A DNA stretch of 37,117 nt from positions 1 to 37,117 of the forward strand of contig JACFND010000024.1 of NCBI GenBank assembly GCA_019455045.1, in the 5' to 3' direction. Below the pieces are notes generated by a model. The model was not told where the DNA came from, searched no databases, and saw only the letters and a program-made list of their open reading frames with translations. The first letter of the stretch is position 1. Each line of letters starts with the position of its first letter. This DNA is from Flavobacteriia bacterium. GTDB taxonomy: Bacteria > Bacteroidota > Bacteroidia > Flavobacteriales > Weeksellaceae. The translations under genes and the position numbers were made by a program. Below, piece by piece: positions 8,475 to 17,036 of this stretch.

Positions 8475-9056
8475 ATGTTTCAAATCGGTGATACTTTGAT
8501 TTCGGATGAAATTTTCTCGGAAGAATTTGTCTGCAATCTGACCAAATGCAAGGGAATCTGCTGTGTGGAAGGCGAATCGGGTGCGCCGCTCGATGAGGAT
8601 GAACTGGCAATACTCGACGATATTTATGAAGATATCAAACCTTTTCTCAGACCCGAAGGAATCGAAGCGATCGAACAGCAGGGTCGTTATGTCAGAGATT
8701 TGGACGGCGACTGGACCACTCCGCTGGTCAAAGGAAAAGAATGCACTTATGTGATTTTTGACAAAAACGGAATTGCAAAATGCGGAATCGAAAAAGCATG
8801 GGAAAACGGAGCCACCGATTTTAAAAAACCGATTTCATGCCATCTTTATCCGGTCCGACTGAAGGAATATGAAAAATTTACTGCGGTCAATTATCATTCC
8901 TGGAGCATTTGTTCTGACGCCTGTGTGCTCGGAAAAGAGCTGGGTGTGAATGTTGCCCATTTTGTAAAAGATGCACTGATCAGAAAATTTGGTCAGGAAT
9001 GGTATGACGATCTGATGGCGGCAGAAATCGAATACAAAAAATTAAACAAAAAATAA
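8475..9056 (+). CDS. DUF3109 family cysteine-rich protein
   Basis: A 193-residue soluble protein with nine cysteines: C20, C25, C29 and C30 (CNLTKCKGICC), C90, C103, C122 (ISCHLYPVR), C146 and C150 (ICSDACVLG). I recognise the DUF3109 pattern, related to YkgJ-type CxxC-rich proteins thought to bind zinc or an iron-sulfur cluster. The function is unknown; metal binding is inference from the cysteine layout. It is the first gene of a tight plus-strand set (gaps of 12 and 10 bp) with the DUF6909-like protein and the S1/P1 nuclease. Confidence 0.85.
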   Translation: MFQIGDTLISDEIFSEEFVCNLTKCKGICCVEGESGAPLDEDELAILDDIYEDIKPFLRPEGIEAIEQQGRYVRDLDGDWTTPLVKGKECTYVIFDKNGIAKCGIEKAWENGATDFKKPISCHLYPVRLKEYEKFTAVNYHSWSICSDACVLGKELGVNVAHFVKDALIRKFGQEWYDDLMAAEIEYKKLNKK

Positions 9057-9068
9057 ACTGAAAAATTT

Positions 9069-10742
9069 ATGCCCAGAAATATATCAAAAGCAAGAGAATC
9101 AACTTCTGAAATCGACCGGCTGTATATCAGTATGCGTCATATGTCGAACCGAAGCAGTTACAAACCTTCGGGTCAGACCGGAAAAATCATTCAGGGACTG
9201 CTTTTACAGCTCAATCCCGAAATTTACGGATCGCTTGCTGATCCCGAAAAAGTAGAACTGGACGGACTTTTTTATGTTTTGGACAGACTGCCGGACGGAA
9301 TTACAGAAACACCCTTTATACAGTTTACTTCAAATGAAGGAGTCGATTTCACCAAATTCAAACCGATCATTCCAAAAAAGAGAAGAAGAACCTGTTATCG
9401 GGTGGATGAAGACCAGATGAATATTGAGGTAACGCGCGGAAGATCTGAGATTTACGATATGCTTACCCATCTGACCTTTCTGTACAACGAAGCCGACAAA
9501 ATCAGGGCGAAGGCTTATGAAGGACAGTCACAAAAGAGCAGTCGTTACTGGAAAAGAATTGAGGAAGTTGCGCTGAATATGGTCAGTCTGAATACAAAAG
9601 ACAGAAGTGTTGCACTGATGAATCTTTCGGCAATTCTCGGCAGGACTTATAAAGAAACCGAAAACGCTTACAAATATTTCAGCACCAAAGAAGACAAAGA
9701 TCAATTTTTCAGAATCATATACTGGATGGGCCGGACTTCGTTTGAAGATCTGAAAGGAATCAAAAAAAGAGAAATTACTTTTTCGCCGATTTTGAGAGAA
9801 AGAATCGGTCACCACATCATCGGTGAAGATTGGGCAAACAATATCAAAAAGACATTGTACGAAAATGATCTGATCGACCGTCCGCTGCATATCGTCAGTG
9901 CAAATATGCATTCGGTGATGAATATGCTCTATTCGTTTGATGCTTTGAAAAAAGGATTTGATGTCGCAAAGGAAATGGATGTTTACAAAGAACTTTCGGC
10001 CGATAAAAGCAAAGGATTGAGAGAAACGGTTTCGGCCTATTCAAAGAAAAAAGGAATGATTTTTCTGCAGGATCATTCGGGTGCAAATATTGATGTGCAG
10101 ATCATCGATCTGAAAAAAGTGAATCTGAAAAATACAGCATTTTCAAAACTGAAAACAAAGCCGGAAGATGTGATCGTTGTAATGGATTATGCATTTGGCG
10201 AACAGGCTTTTGAGGTGATGGACGAACTGCTGAAACCTTATGAAACCAAAAGATTCAGTACGCTGATGAATGTGAAATCGATTTCAATCATGGGCAAGGC
10301 GGGAATTCTGGTCGGAAAAAAAGGAGACATCATGATTCCGAATGCACACATCATAGAAGGACCGACCGACAATTATGTATTTGAAAATGAACTGAAACCC
10401 GAAGATTTCACCGGAAACCGATTGGGTGTTTTTGAAGGTCCGATGATTACGGTGCTTGGAACTTCACTTCAAAATAAGGATGTGCTTGAATATTTCAGAG
10501 ATTCGTCATGGAAGGCGATCGGTCTGGAAATGGAGGGCGGACATTATCAGAAAGCAATACAAATCGCGTCAAAAATCAGACATTATATCTCGCCCGAAGT
10601 CAAAGTGATGTATGCTTATTATGCATCTGACAATCCGCTGGAAACCGGCGGTACGCTTGCATCGGGCGGTTTGGGGCTGAGCGGTGTCAAACCGACTTAT
10701 CTGATTACAAAAATGATTTTGAACAAAATATTGGGTTTATAA
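9069..10742 (+). CDS. DUF6909-like protein with nucleoside-phosphorylase-like C-terminus
   Basis: A 557-residue cytosolic protein with no signal peptide or TM segment. The N-terminal half (1-240) is helical and unknown to me beyond a remembered similarity to DUF6909 of Bacteroidota. The C-terminal part (about 250-557) resembles the purine nucleoside phosphorylase/nucleosidase fold: MGKAGILVGKKGDIMIP around 405-421, GPMITVLGTS near 460, GLEMEGGHY near 486-494 (compare the ExEG/EMEG substrate-binding motif) and YASDNPLETGG near 518-528 (compare the SDxP/catalytic Asp motif). That assignment is inference from motif order and spacing. It could be an AMP-nucleosidase-like enzyme or a nucleotide-binding relative. 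Neighbours: a DUF3109 gene before, a nuclease after. Confidence 0.65.
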   Translation: MPRNISKARESTSEIDRLYISMRHMSNRSSYKPSGQTGKIIQGLLLQLNPEIYGSLADPEKVELDGLFYVLDRLPDGITETPFIQFTSNEGVDFTKFKPIIPKKRRRTCYRVDEDQMNIEVTRGRSEIYDMLTHLTFLYNEADKIRAKAYEGQSQKSSRYWKRIEEVALNMVSLNTKDRSVALMNLSAILGRTYKETENAYKYFSTKEDKDQFFRIIYWMGRTSFEDLKGIKKREITFSPILRERIGHHIIGEDWANNIKKTLYENDLIDRPLHIVSANMHSVMNMLYSFDALKKGFDVAKEMDVYKELSADKSKGLRETVSAYSKKKGMIFLQDHSGANIDVQIIDLKKVNLKNTAFSKLKTKPEDVIVVMDYAFGEQAFEVMDELLKPYETKRFSTLMNVKSISIMGKAGILVGKKGDIMIPNAHIIEGPTDNYVFENELKPEDFTGNRLGVFEGPMITVLGTSLQNKDVLEYFRDSSWKAIGLEMEGGHYQKAIQIASKIRHYISPEVKVMYAYYASDNPLETGGTLASGGLGLSGVKPTYLITKMILNKILGL

Positions 10743-10752
10743 TTTCTGAAAA

Positions 10753-11547
10753 ATGAAAATTCTGTCAAAACTGATTTTGATGCTGTTTTTTCTGCTGAAT
10801 TTTAATTTTGCGTTCGGCTGGGGAAAAACAGGACACCGGATAGTGGCAGAAATCGCATATCGTCATCTGACCGAAAATTCAAAAAAGCAAATCGCTGAAA
10901 TCATCGGGAATCAGCCGCTCGCTTATTGGGCAAATTACCCTGATTTTATCAAATCAGATCTCGAATCCTACAAAAACACTTCTTCGTGGCATTATCTGGA
11001 TTTTCCCGAAAATCTCAACCGAAATCAATTTGATGATTTCCTGAATCAGTCAACCGACAGAAATCTATACAAAAGAACTTTGACGGTGATCGATCAGTTA
11101 AAAAACAGAGAAGGATATTCAAATGACGAACAGATTGTTGCGCTATATTTTCTGGTTCATCTGATCGGAGATGCACACCAGCCGCTGCATCTGGGAAGAG
11201 AAAAGGATATGGGCGGAAACAAAATCAAAGTCAAATGGTTTGGACAGCCAACCAATCTGCATTCGCTTTGGGATGATGAACTGGTGGATTTTCAAAAATA
11301 CAGTTATACCGAATATGCTGCAGTACTTGATTTTCATGATTCGGATTTCAATCGAAATCTGACCGACGGAAATCTTGAAGACTGGCTTTTTGATTCCTAT
11401 CAGGAGTCTGCAAAGATTTATTCGGGTGTCAAAGACGGCGACGAACTCAAATACAGATATGATTATGAGCACGTTGAACTGCTTGAGCGTCAGTTGTTAA
11501 AGGCAGGTTTGAGACTGGCAAAACTGCTGAATGAAATTTTTGACTGA
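10753..11547 (+). CDS. Secreted S1/P1 nuclease
   Basis: A 264-residue protein with a 22-residue signal peptide; cleavage after FAFG leaves Trp23 as the new N-terminus (WGKTGHRIVAEIAYRHL). In S1/P1 zinc nucleases that tryptophan amino group and the following histidine bind zinc. Further ligands are seen in SSWHYLDFP, YFLVHLIGDAHQPLHLG and LHSLWDDELV. The enzyme would degrade single-stranded DNA or RNA in the periplasm or outside the cell, probably for phosphate or nucleoside salvage. It begins 10 bp after the DUF6909-like gene, which fits a nucleotide-scavenging operon (inference). Confidence 0.92.
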   Translation: MKILSKLILMLFFLLNFNFAFGWGKTGHRIVAEIAYRHLTENSKKQIAEIIGNQPLAYWANYPDFIKSDLESYKNTSSWHYLDFPENLNRNQFDDFLNQSTDRNLYKRTLTVIDQLKNREGYSNDEQIVALYFLVHLIGDAHQPLHLGREKDMGGNKIKVKWFGQPTNLHSLWDDELVDFQKYSYTEYAAVLDFHDSDFNRNLTDGNLEDWLFDSYQESAKIYSGVKDGDELKYRYDYEHVELLERQLLKAGLRLAKLLNEIFD

Positions 11548-11665
11548 GATTTTTCTTTAAAATTTATTCTTATTTATTTCAATTAAAAAAATCATTTTCA
11601 ATTCAATTTTATGAACCAGAATTGGTCTGATTGGTTTAATTTTAACTCAATTTCAAATTTGAATC

Positions 11666-12376
11666 ATGAAGTCCCAAACAAAGCTTGAAAATTACATCGA
11701 CTCTCATTATATAGGCCGCAGCAACTGGCTGAGGGCGGCAGTTTTGGGTGCCAACGACGGCATACTTTCGGTAGCGAGTATCGCTGTGGGCGTAGTTTCT
11801 GCAAATGCAGAAAGAGAAACCATCATACTGGCGACACTTGCGGGTTTGGTTGCGGGAACGCTGTCTATGTCGTCGGGCGAATATGTATCGGTGAGTTCAC
11901 AGACTGATATTGAACAGGCGGACATCGAAAGAGAAGCTGAAGAACTGAGAACAATGCCAGAGCTTGAACTTCAGATGCTTACCCAAATCTACGTCGAAAG
12001 AGGACTGAAAGAAGAAACTGCAAAACAGGTGGCAATCGAGCTGACCGAAAAAGACGCTTTGGCTGCTCATGTCAGGGATGAACTCGGCATCACCGAAACC
12101 AGCCGTGCCAATCCGATACAGGCTGCATTGAGCTCTGCAATTGCATTTCTTGCCGGCGGAATCCTTCCGTTTCTGGTCACTCTGTTTTTTCCGATCGACG
12201 GAATGGAATACTGGCTGTATGCGATTGCAATACTTTCACTCTGTCTGCTGGGCGCATTGTCCGCAAAAGCAGGTGGTGCAGGCGTCGGAAAAGCGGTGGC
12301 AAGAATTGCGATTTGGGGTACAATCGCAATGGCGGTTTCGGCCGGAGTCGGTTATCTGTTCGGCGTAAATATTTAA
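11666..12376 (+). CDS. VIT1/CCC1-family Fe2+/Mn2+ transporter
   Basis: A 236-residue membrane protein with the VIT hallmark near the N-terminus (NWLRAAVLGANDGILSVASIAVGVV in TM1, of which GANDG is the core), a MSSGEYVSVSSQTDIE segment after TM2, an amphipathic acidic metal-binding region (residues about 85-155) and three further TM helices (about 155-236). Family members move iron or manganese out of the cytosol. No ferritin domain is fused. It stands 118 bp after the nuclease gene in an AT-rich spacer and has no obvious -7 box, so its promoter is unclear. Confidence 0.9.
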   Translation: MKSQTKLENYIDSHYIGRSNWLRAAVLGANDGILSVASIAVGVVSANAERETIILATLAGLVAGTLSMSSGEYVSVSSQTDIEQADIEREAEELRTMPELELQMLTQIYVERGLKEETAKQVAIELTEKDALAAHVRDELGITETSRANPIQAALSSAIAFLAGGILPFLVTLFFPIDGMEYWLYAIAILSLCLLGALSAKAGGAGVGKAVARIAIWGTIAMAVSAGVGYLFGVNI

Positions 12377-12428
12377 TTTCAGAAAGTCTGAGTTTTCCAC
12401 AAATTGTAGAAAAGATAAATCAGGACGG

Positions 12429-12460
12429 TTTCAAATTTCGGATTTGGATTCGTAACTTTG
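12429..12460 (+). promoter_or_regulatory. Promoter of mutL
   Basis: TAACTTTG at 12453-12460 is a perfect -7 box, with TTTC (one mismatch to TTTG) exactly 20 bp upstream at 12429-12432. Only six bases separate the box from the mutL ATG, so a leaderless or nearly leaderless transcript is expected. Confidence 0.55.
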
Positions 12461-12466
12461 CTGATT

Positions 12467-14251
12467 ATGATTTCCACAACCGACATTATACAGCTTTTGC
12501 CCGATCATGTGGCCAATCAGATTGCTGCCGGCGAGGTCGTTCAGCGACCTGCTTCGGTGGTTAAGGAACTGATTGAGAATTCGATAGACGCAGGAGCAAC
12601 CGATATAGATCTGATTGTAAAAGATGCAGGCCGTACGCTGATTCGGGTGGTTGACAACGGCAGCGGGATGAGTGTAACCGATCTGAGGATGGCGTTTGAA
12701 AGACATGCAACTTCAAAAATCAGAACCACAGAAGATATTTTTAATATCACCACCAAAGGTTTCAGAGGCGAAGCGCTTCCGTCGATTGCCGCAGTTGCAC
12801 AGATTGAAGCGGTGACCCGGATGGAAGACGAAGATCTGGGGACCAAGCTGATTATCGAAGGCGGAACCGTCAGAGATCAGCTGCCGGCTGCTTCTGCTGT
12901 CGGAACTTCGATTTCGGTCAAAAATCTGTTTTACAATGTTCCCGCCAGAAGAAATTTTCTGAAATCAAATCAGGTGGAAATCAAACACATACAGGATGAA
13001 TTTCTGAGGGTTGCACTGGCACACGAACATATCAATTTCAGACTGTTTCACAATGATTCGGAAGTTTATGTACTCAAGGACAGCAATCTGAAACAAAGGA
13101 TTGTTCAGATTTTCGGCCGTAAGATCGAATCGAATCTGGTACCGATCACAGAAGAAACCGAAGTGGTCAAAATTTCGGGCTATATCGGAAAACCCGAAAC
13201 TGCAAAAAAACAAAGAGGCGAACAGTATTTCTTTGTCAATCACCGTTTTATCAGAAGCAATTATCTGCACAAAGCGGTGATGGATGCTTTTGAAAATCTG
13301 CTTCAGCCGCAGTATGTGCCTTCTTATTTTCTGTATCTTGAAATTGATCCTTCAAAAATCGATATCAATATCCATCCGACAAAAACCGAGATCAAATTTG
13401 AAGACGAATACAGCATTTATGCGATACTGAGAGCGGCGGTCAAACATTCGCTCGGACAGTTCAGCGTGACGCCTTCGCTTGATTTTGATCAGAATCCCGA
13501 CTGGGCTTTTATTCCGTCAAAACAAAAAAACGAAAGTGTCAAAGCGCCGCAGTTCAATGTGGACAGAAATTACAATCCGTTTCGAACCGACAGTGGACCT
13601 GCTGACATCAAACATCTCAATGAAAGTTATCAGGCGGCGGCTGAATTTATCATAGAAAATCAAAGCCCCGAAATGCTTTTGAGCAAGGAGGAATTTGAGT
13701 TTGGCGAACAGACCGTGATTCAGTGGATGAACAGTTATCTGATTACAAAACATGCTGGTCGTCTGCTGATTATCGATCAGAATCGGGCACATCAGCTGGT
13801 GATTTATAAAGAACTGAAAAATTCTGCAGACAAAAATATACTGAGCCAGCGACTGCTTTTTCCGATCGAAATCGAGTCAAATCCGGATGAAATCATGTCA
13901 TTGAAAAATTTTGAATCTGAACTGTTTGATTTTGGTTTTGATGTTGAATTTAACAACCGGAGTTTCAGGATCAATGCGCTTCCGGTCAACACAAAACCCG
14001 ATGATGTTCCTGCCATTTTTTCAGATTTTCTGGAAGAAATGCAGCTGCATGACAAAATTGATTTTCAGACCGAAATCCTTAAGATCATTTCAAAAAATAC
14101 GGCTGTCAAAAAAGGAGAACCAATGCTGCCCAAACAGGCTGAGCATTTGGCACAGCAATTGTTAAAACTGGATGAACCCAATTTTACACCCTACGGTAAA
14201 AAGGTTTTCGTTCAGTTTGACGAATCAGAAATTTCAAAAAAATTAAATTAA
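12467..14251 (+). CDS. mutL: DNA mismatch repair protein MutL, endonuclease motifs lost
   Basis: A 594-residue protein from the ATG at 12467; an upstream in-frame TTG at 12458 lies inside the -7 box and is rejected. The N-terminal GHKL ATPase is intact (ANQIAAGEVVQRPASVVKEL; NSIDAGAT; VVDNGSGM; RHATSKI; GFRGEALPSIAAV). The C-terminal dimerisation domain is present, but the metal-binding motif DQHAx2Ex4E reads DQNRAHQLVIYKE at about 437-449, the ACR motif is ISK, and the CPHGRP motif reads TPYGKK near residue 580. This therefore looks like a MutL without intrinsic nicking activity. It couples MutS mismatch recognition to excision. The rhomboid gene follows after 3 bp. Confidence 0.95.
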   Translation: MISTTDIIQLLPDHVANQIAAGEVVQRPASVVKELIENSIDAGATDIDLIVKDAGRTLIRVVDNGSGMSVTDLRMAFERHATSKIRTTEDIFNITTKGFRGEALPSIAAVAQIEAVTRMEDEDLGTKLIIEGGTVRDQLPAASAVGTSISVKNLFYNVPARRNFLKSNQVEIKHIQDEFLRVALAHEHINFRLFHNDSEVYVLKDSNLKQRIVQIFGRKIESNLVPITEETEVVKISGYIGKPETAKKQRGEQYFFVNHRFIRSNYLHKAVMDAFENLLQPQYVPSYFLYLEIDPSKIDINIHPTKTEIKFEDEYSIYAILRAAVKHSLGQFSVTPSLDFDQNPDWAFIPSKQKNESVKAPQFNVDRNYNPFRTDSGPADIKHLNESYQAAAEFIIENQSPEMLLSKEEFEFGEQTVIQWMNSYLITKHAGRLLIIDQNRAHQLVIYKELKNSADKNILSQRLLFPIEIESNPDEIMSLKNFESELFDFGFDVEFNNRSFRINALPVNTKPDDVPAIFSDFLEEMQLHDKIDFQTEILKIISKNTAVKKGEPMLPKQAEHLAQQLLKLDEPNFTPYGKKVFVQFDESEISKKLN

Positions 14252-14254
14252 CAG

Positions 14255-15004
14255 ATGTTCAATCAACCCATTCCGCCGATTACCAAGAACCTGCTGATCA
14301 TCAACGTTCTGCTATATCTGGCAACTTATGTTTTTGCCCAAAGAGGGATTGATCTGGCGACGCCGCTGGCCGCCTATTATCCCGAATCGGTGAATTTCCA
14401 TCCGTGGCAGATCATCACACATATGTTTATGCACGCCAATCTGACCCATATCGGATTCAATATGTTTGCGCTCTGGATGTTTGGCTCGACCGTCGAGCAT
14501 GCACTGGGTGCAAAAAAATTCATCATACTGTATTTTGCAGCCGGACTGGGTGCTTTTGCGCTTTTTAATTTTGTGAATTTCATACAGATCGAACATCTGA
14601 AATCAATATTGACAACTGCCGGTGTTGATCCGAACAGCTTTCTTGGAAATCTGGATGTCAGCTCGGGGAAAAGCAGTTTTATGATTCCAAATATGCCAGC
14701 AGCCAAAGAGCTTGCACAGTATTTCGTAACACCGATGGTCGGTGCTTCGGGTGCGATTTACGGTGTGCTGGTTGCTTTCGGCGTATTGTATCCGGATGCA
14801 AAACTCGCATTGCTATTCCTGCCGGTTCCGGTCAAAGCAAAATATTTTATTCCGGTGATGATCGCCATCGAATTCTTTTTGGGCCTTGAAAATTTTGCAT
14901 GGAATCCGATTGCACACTTTGCTCATATCGGCGGTGCGATCATCGGATTTATACTGGTTTGGGGCTGGAAGAAAAAATTAATCCGACAATACAGAGAACA
15001 GTAA
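14255..15004 (+). CDS. Rhomboid family intramembrane serine protease (first of two)
   Basis: A 249-residue polytopic membrane protein with the rhomboid catalytic dyad: Ser165 in VGASGAIYG and His224 in AHFAHIGGAIIG. The HMFMHANLTHIGFNMFALW loop-helix early in the protein (about residues 49-67) is typical of the family. There is a longer loop between TM helices around residues 110-150, as in many Bacteroidota rhomboids. It cleaves TM helices of unknown substrates. It starts 3 bp after mutL and ends 1 bp before a second rhomboid, so all are likely one transcript. Confidence 0.92.
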   Translation: MFNQPIPPITKNLLIINVLLYLATYVFAQRGIDLATPLAAYYPESVNFHPWQIITHMFMHANLTHIGFNMFALWMFGSTVEHALGAKKFIILYFAAGLGAFALFNFVNFIQIEHLKSILTTAGVDPNSFLGNLDVSSGKSSFMIPNMPAAKELAQYFVTPMVGASGAIYGVLVAFGVLYPDAKLALLFLPVPVKAKYFIPVMIAIEFFLGLENFAWNPIAHFAHIGGAIIGFILVWGWKKKLIRQYREQ

Positions 15005-15005
15005 G

Positions 15006-15860
15006 ATGAACGAACTGATTCAGAAACTGAAAACCAATTATAAAAACGGAGATGTCACCGTTCGGATCATATTTATATGTACCGGTGTTTTTCTGCTGAA
15101 TGTGCTGATGAATTTAATTTTCTTCAGAAATTCAGTCAGACAGTTTGAAGATTTTTTTGGTGTAATTTCGGGTCTTGACGGTTTTCTCAAACAGCCCTGG
15201 GGTGTACTCAGCTATATGTTTTTTCACGGCGGCATACTTCATTTGGTTTTGAATATGCTGATGGTCTATTTTATCGGCCAGATGTTTCTCAGATATTTCA
15301 GACCGGCTGATTTTCTGACATTTTTTATTTTTGGTTCGATTGCGGGCGCGGCTGCATTTCTGATTTTTTCGGGTCTTGCACATTACGGCGGACTGCTGAT
15401 CGGTGCATCTGCAGCGGTTTATTCAATATTTTTTGCATTGGTCGCCTATGTACCCAAAACCAAAGTTCAGCTGTTCCTGCTCAATTTCAATATTCCGCTC
15501 GATTATATCGCTTACGGTCTGATTGCTTATGATCTGTTTTCGATATACAGCGGAAACAATGCAGGCGGTCACGTTTCTCATTTGGGCGGTGCAATATTCG
15601 GTTATCTTTATATGAGACAGTTTGAAAAAGGAAATGATTTTCTGGGAAAACTGATCCGTTCATTCAAATCAAAACCAAAAATAAGCAGACCCAAAACCAG
15701 TTACAAAACTCCGCCGAGAGATGATTATGAATTCAACGGCGAGAAAATTAAAAAACAAAAAGAAATCGACAAGATATTGGACAAGATTTCACGTTCGGGT
15801 TACGAAAGCCTGACAAAAGAGGAAAAAGATATACTTTTCAATGCGGGAAGAAATGGTTAA
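15006..15860 (+). CDS. Rhomboid family intramembrane serine protease (second of two)
   Basis: A 284-residue rhomboid with Ser135 in GASAAVYS and His192 in GGHVSHLGGAIFGYL, plus the HGGILHLVLNMLMVYFIG loop-helix. After the TM core it has a basic cytosolic tail (about 215-284) ending with a short helical motif (IDKILDKISRSGYESLTKEEKDILF is its core), which resembles the C-terminal tail of DUF6576-type rhomboids; that number is from memory. It may have arisen by duplication of the preceding gene, but the two are well diverged. It overlaps the downstream EEP gene. Confidence 0.92.
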   Translation: MNELIQKLKTNYKNGDVTVRIIFICTGVFLLNVLMNLIFFRNSVRQFEDFFGVISGLDGFLKQPWGVLSYMFFHGGILHLVLNMLMVYFIGQMFLRYFRPADFLTFFIFGSIAGAAAFLIFSGLAHYGGLLIGASAAVYSIFFALVAYVPKTKVQLFLLNFNIPLDYIAYGLIAYDLFSIYSGNNAGGHVSHLGGAIFGYLYMRQFEKGNDFLGKLIRSFKSKPKISRPKTSYKTPPRDDYEFNGEKIKKQKEIDKILDKISRSGYESLTKEEKDILFNAGRNG

Positions 15861-16878
15861 CGGATTAAAGGTCAAAGGGTTTGATTCTGTTTTGTTTGTC
15901 TCTCATCTGCTGGTGCTGGTATTGTCTTACAGCATTTATCTGGCGCCTTATATTGCACCTTCTACTTTTCCGTATTTTGGATTTATCCCGATTTTCTATC
16001 CGATCATCGTATTGTTCAATCTGTTTCTGATCCTGATTCTGTTTTTCAGAAAAAGACTGTTCGGCATACTGTTTCTGATTCTTTCAATCGGTTTGTTTCC
16101 GCCGCTTGTCAAATCCTATCAGTTTTTTGGGAAAAAAGTTGAGGCAACTCCCGATTTCAAACTGATCACTTTCAATGCGCATTATATGAAGCAGGACGGC
16201 TTTGATGAATTTTTCAAAAAGGAAAATGCAGATGTGGTTTTGCTTCAGGAAGTCTGGTATTCGAATAAGAATTTCAAGAAATTAAAAGACAGTGTTTTTG
16301 CGGATTATTATTACGAAAAAAACACTTTGAATCAGATTTTCAGCCGATATCCGATCATTGAATTCCGCCCGATCTTCCCGGATGTGGAAGGAAATTCAGC
16401 TTATTCGAGTTATGCTGATATCGATACCGGAAAAGACACCATCCGAATCATCAATGTGTATCTGGAACCGATGAAAATCGACAAAGAACTGATCAAAGAA
16501 GGTGTGAGCAGCACCGAGGATGCAAAGACAAATTCAAAGATTCTGAAAAACAAACTGACCCGTGGATTTCTCAGACACCAAATGCAGATTCAGGAACTGT
16601 TGCCGTATATTCAGAACAGTCCTTATCCGGTGATTCTGGCGGGTGATCTGAATTCAGTTCCAAACTCTTATGAATACCAGCAATTGAATTTTTGGCTCAA
16701 GGATGCCTATCCCGAGGTCGGCCGTTCGGCGGGCACTTCATTTCATGATTTCAAATATCCGCTCAGACTGGATTATGTTTTTCACACCGAAGAAATTCTT
16801 CCGGTCAGTTATCGTGTGCTGACCGACGAAAAAATCTCTGATCACTATCCGGTGGTTGCTGAGTTTAAGCTGCCTTAG
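15841..16878 (+). CDS. Membrane-anchored endonuclease/exonuclease/phosphatase (EEP) family protein
   Basis: A 345-residue protein: three hydrophobic N-terminal segments (about 12-33, 40-68 and 73-92), then an EEP domain with the expected motifs LITFNAHYM (about 112-120), VVLLQEVW (glutamate ligand, about 134-141), ILAGDLNSVP (about 263-272) and ISDHYPVVAEF at the C-terminus. The domain probably faces the periplasm, and the substrate (nucleic acid, phospholipid or phosphoester) is unknown. The ATG at 15841 overlaps the rhomboid gene by 20 bases; the ATG at 15853 is an alternative start with an 8-base overlap. Confidence 0.88.
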   Translation: MREEMVNGLKVKGFDSVLFVSHLLVLVLSYSIYLAPYIAPSTFPYFGFIPIFYPIIVLFNLFLILILFFRKRLFGILFLILSIGLFPPLVKSYQFFGKKVEATPDFKLITFNAHYMKQDGFDEFFKKENADVVLLQEVWYSNKNFKKLKDSVFADYYYEKNTLNQIFSRYPIIEFRPIFPDVEGNSAYSSYADIDTGKDTIRIINVYLEPMKIDKELIKEGVSSTEDAKTNSKILKNKLTRGFLRHQMQIQELLPYIQNSPYPVILAGDLNSVPNSYEYQQLNFWLKDAYPEVGRSAGTSFHDFKYPLRLDYVFHTEEILPVSYRVLTDEKISDHYPVVAEFKLP

Positions 16879-17036
16879 CTGATCTGATTCTTACAATTTG
16901 AAATTCAACTGATTACTCGATTTATTTCAGAATAATATCATTAAATTTCAGATGAAACTTTTATAGTCGGGCAATAAAGACCTTAAAGCAAAAGAATATC
17001 GATCTCGGTTTGTTTCTTTTTTGGTAAATTCGTAAC

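Noticed and set aside
11611..11688. 25-codon ORF upstream of the VIT gene
   Set aside because: Overlaps the VIT start, with low-complexity Asn/Phe/Ser composition; there is no support for translation.
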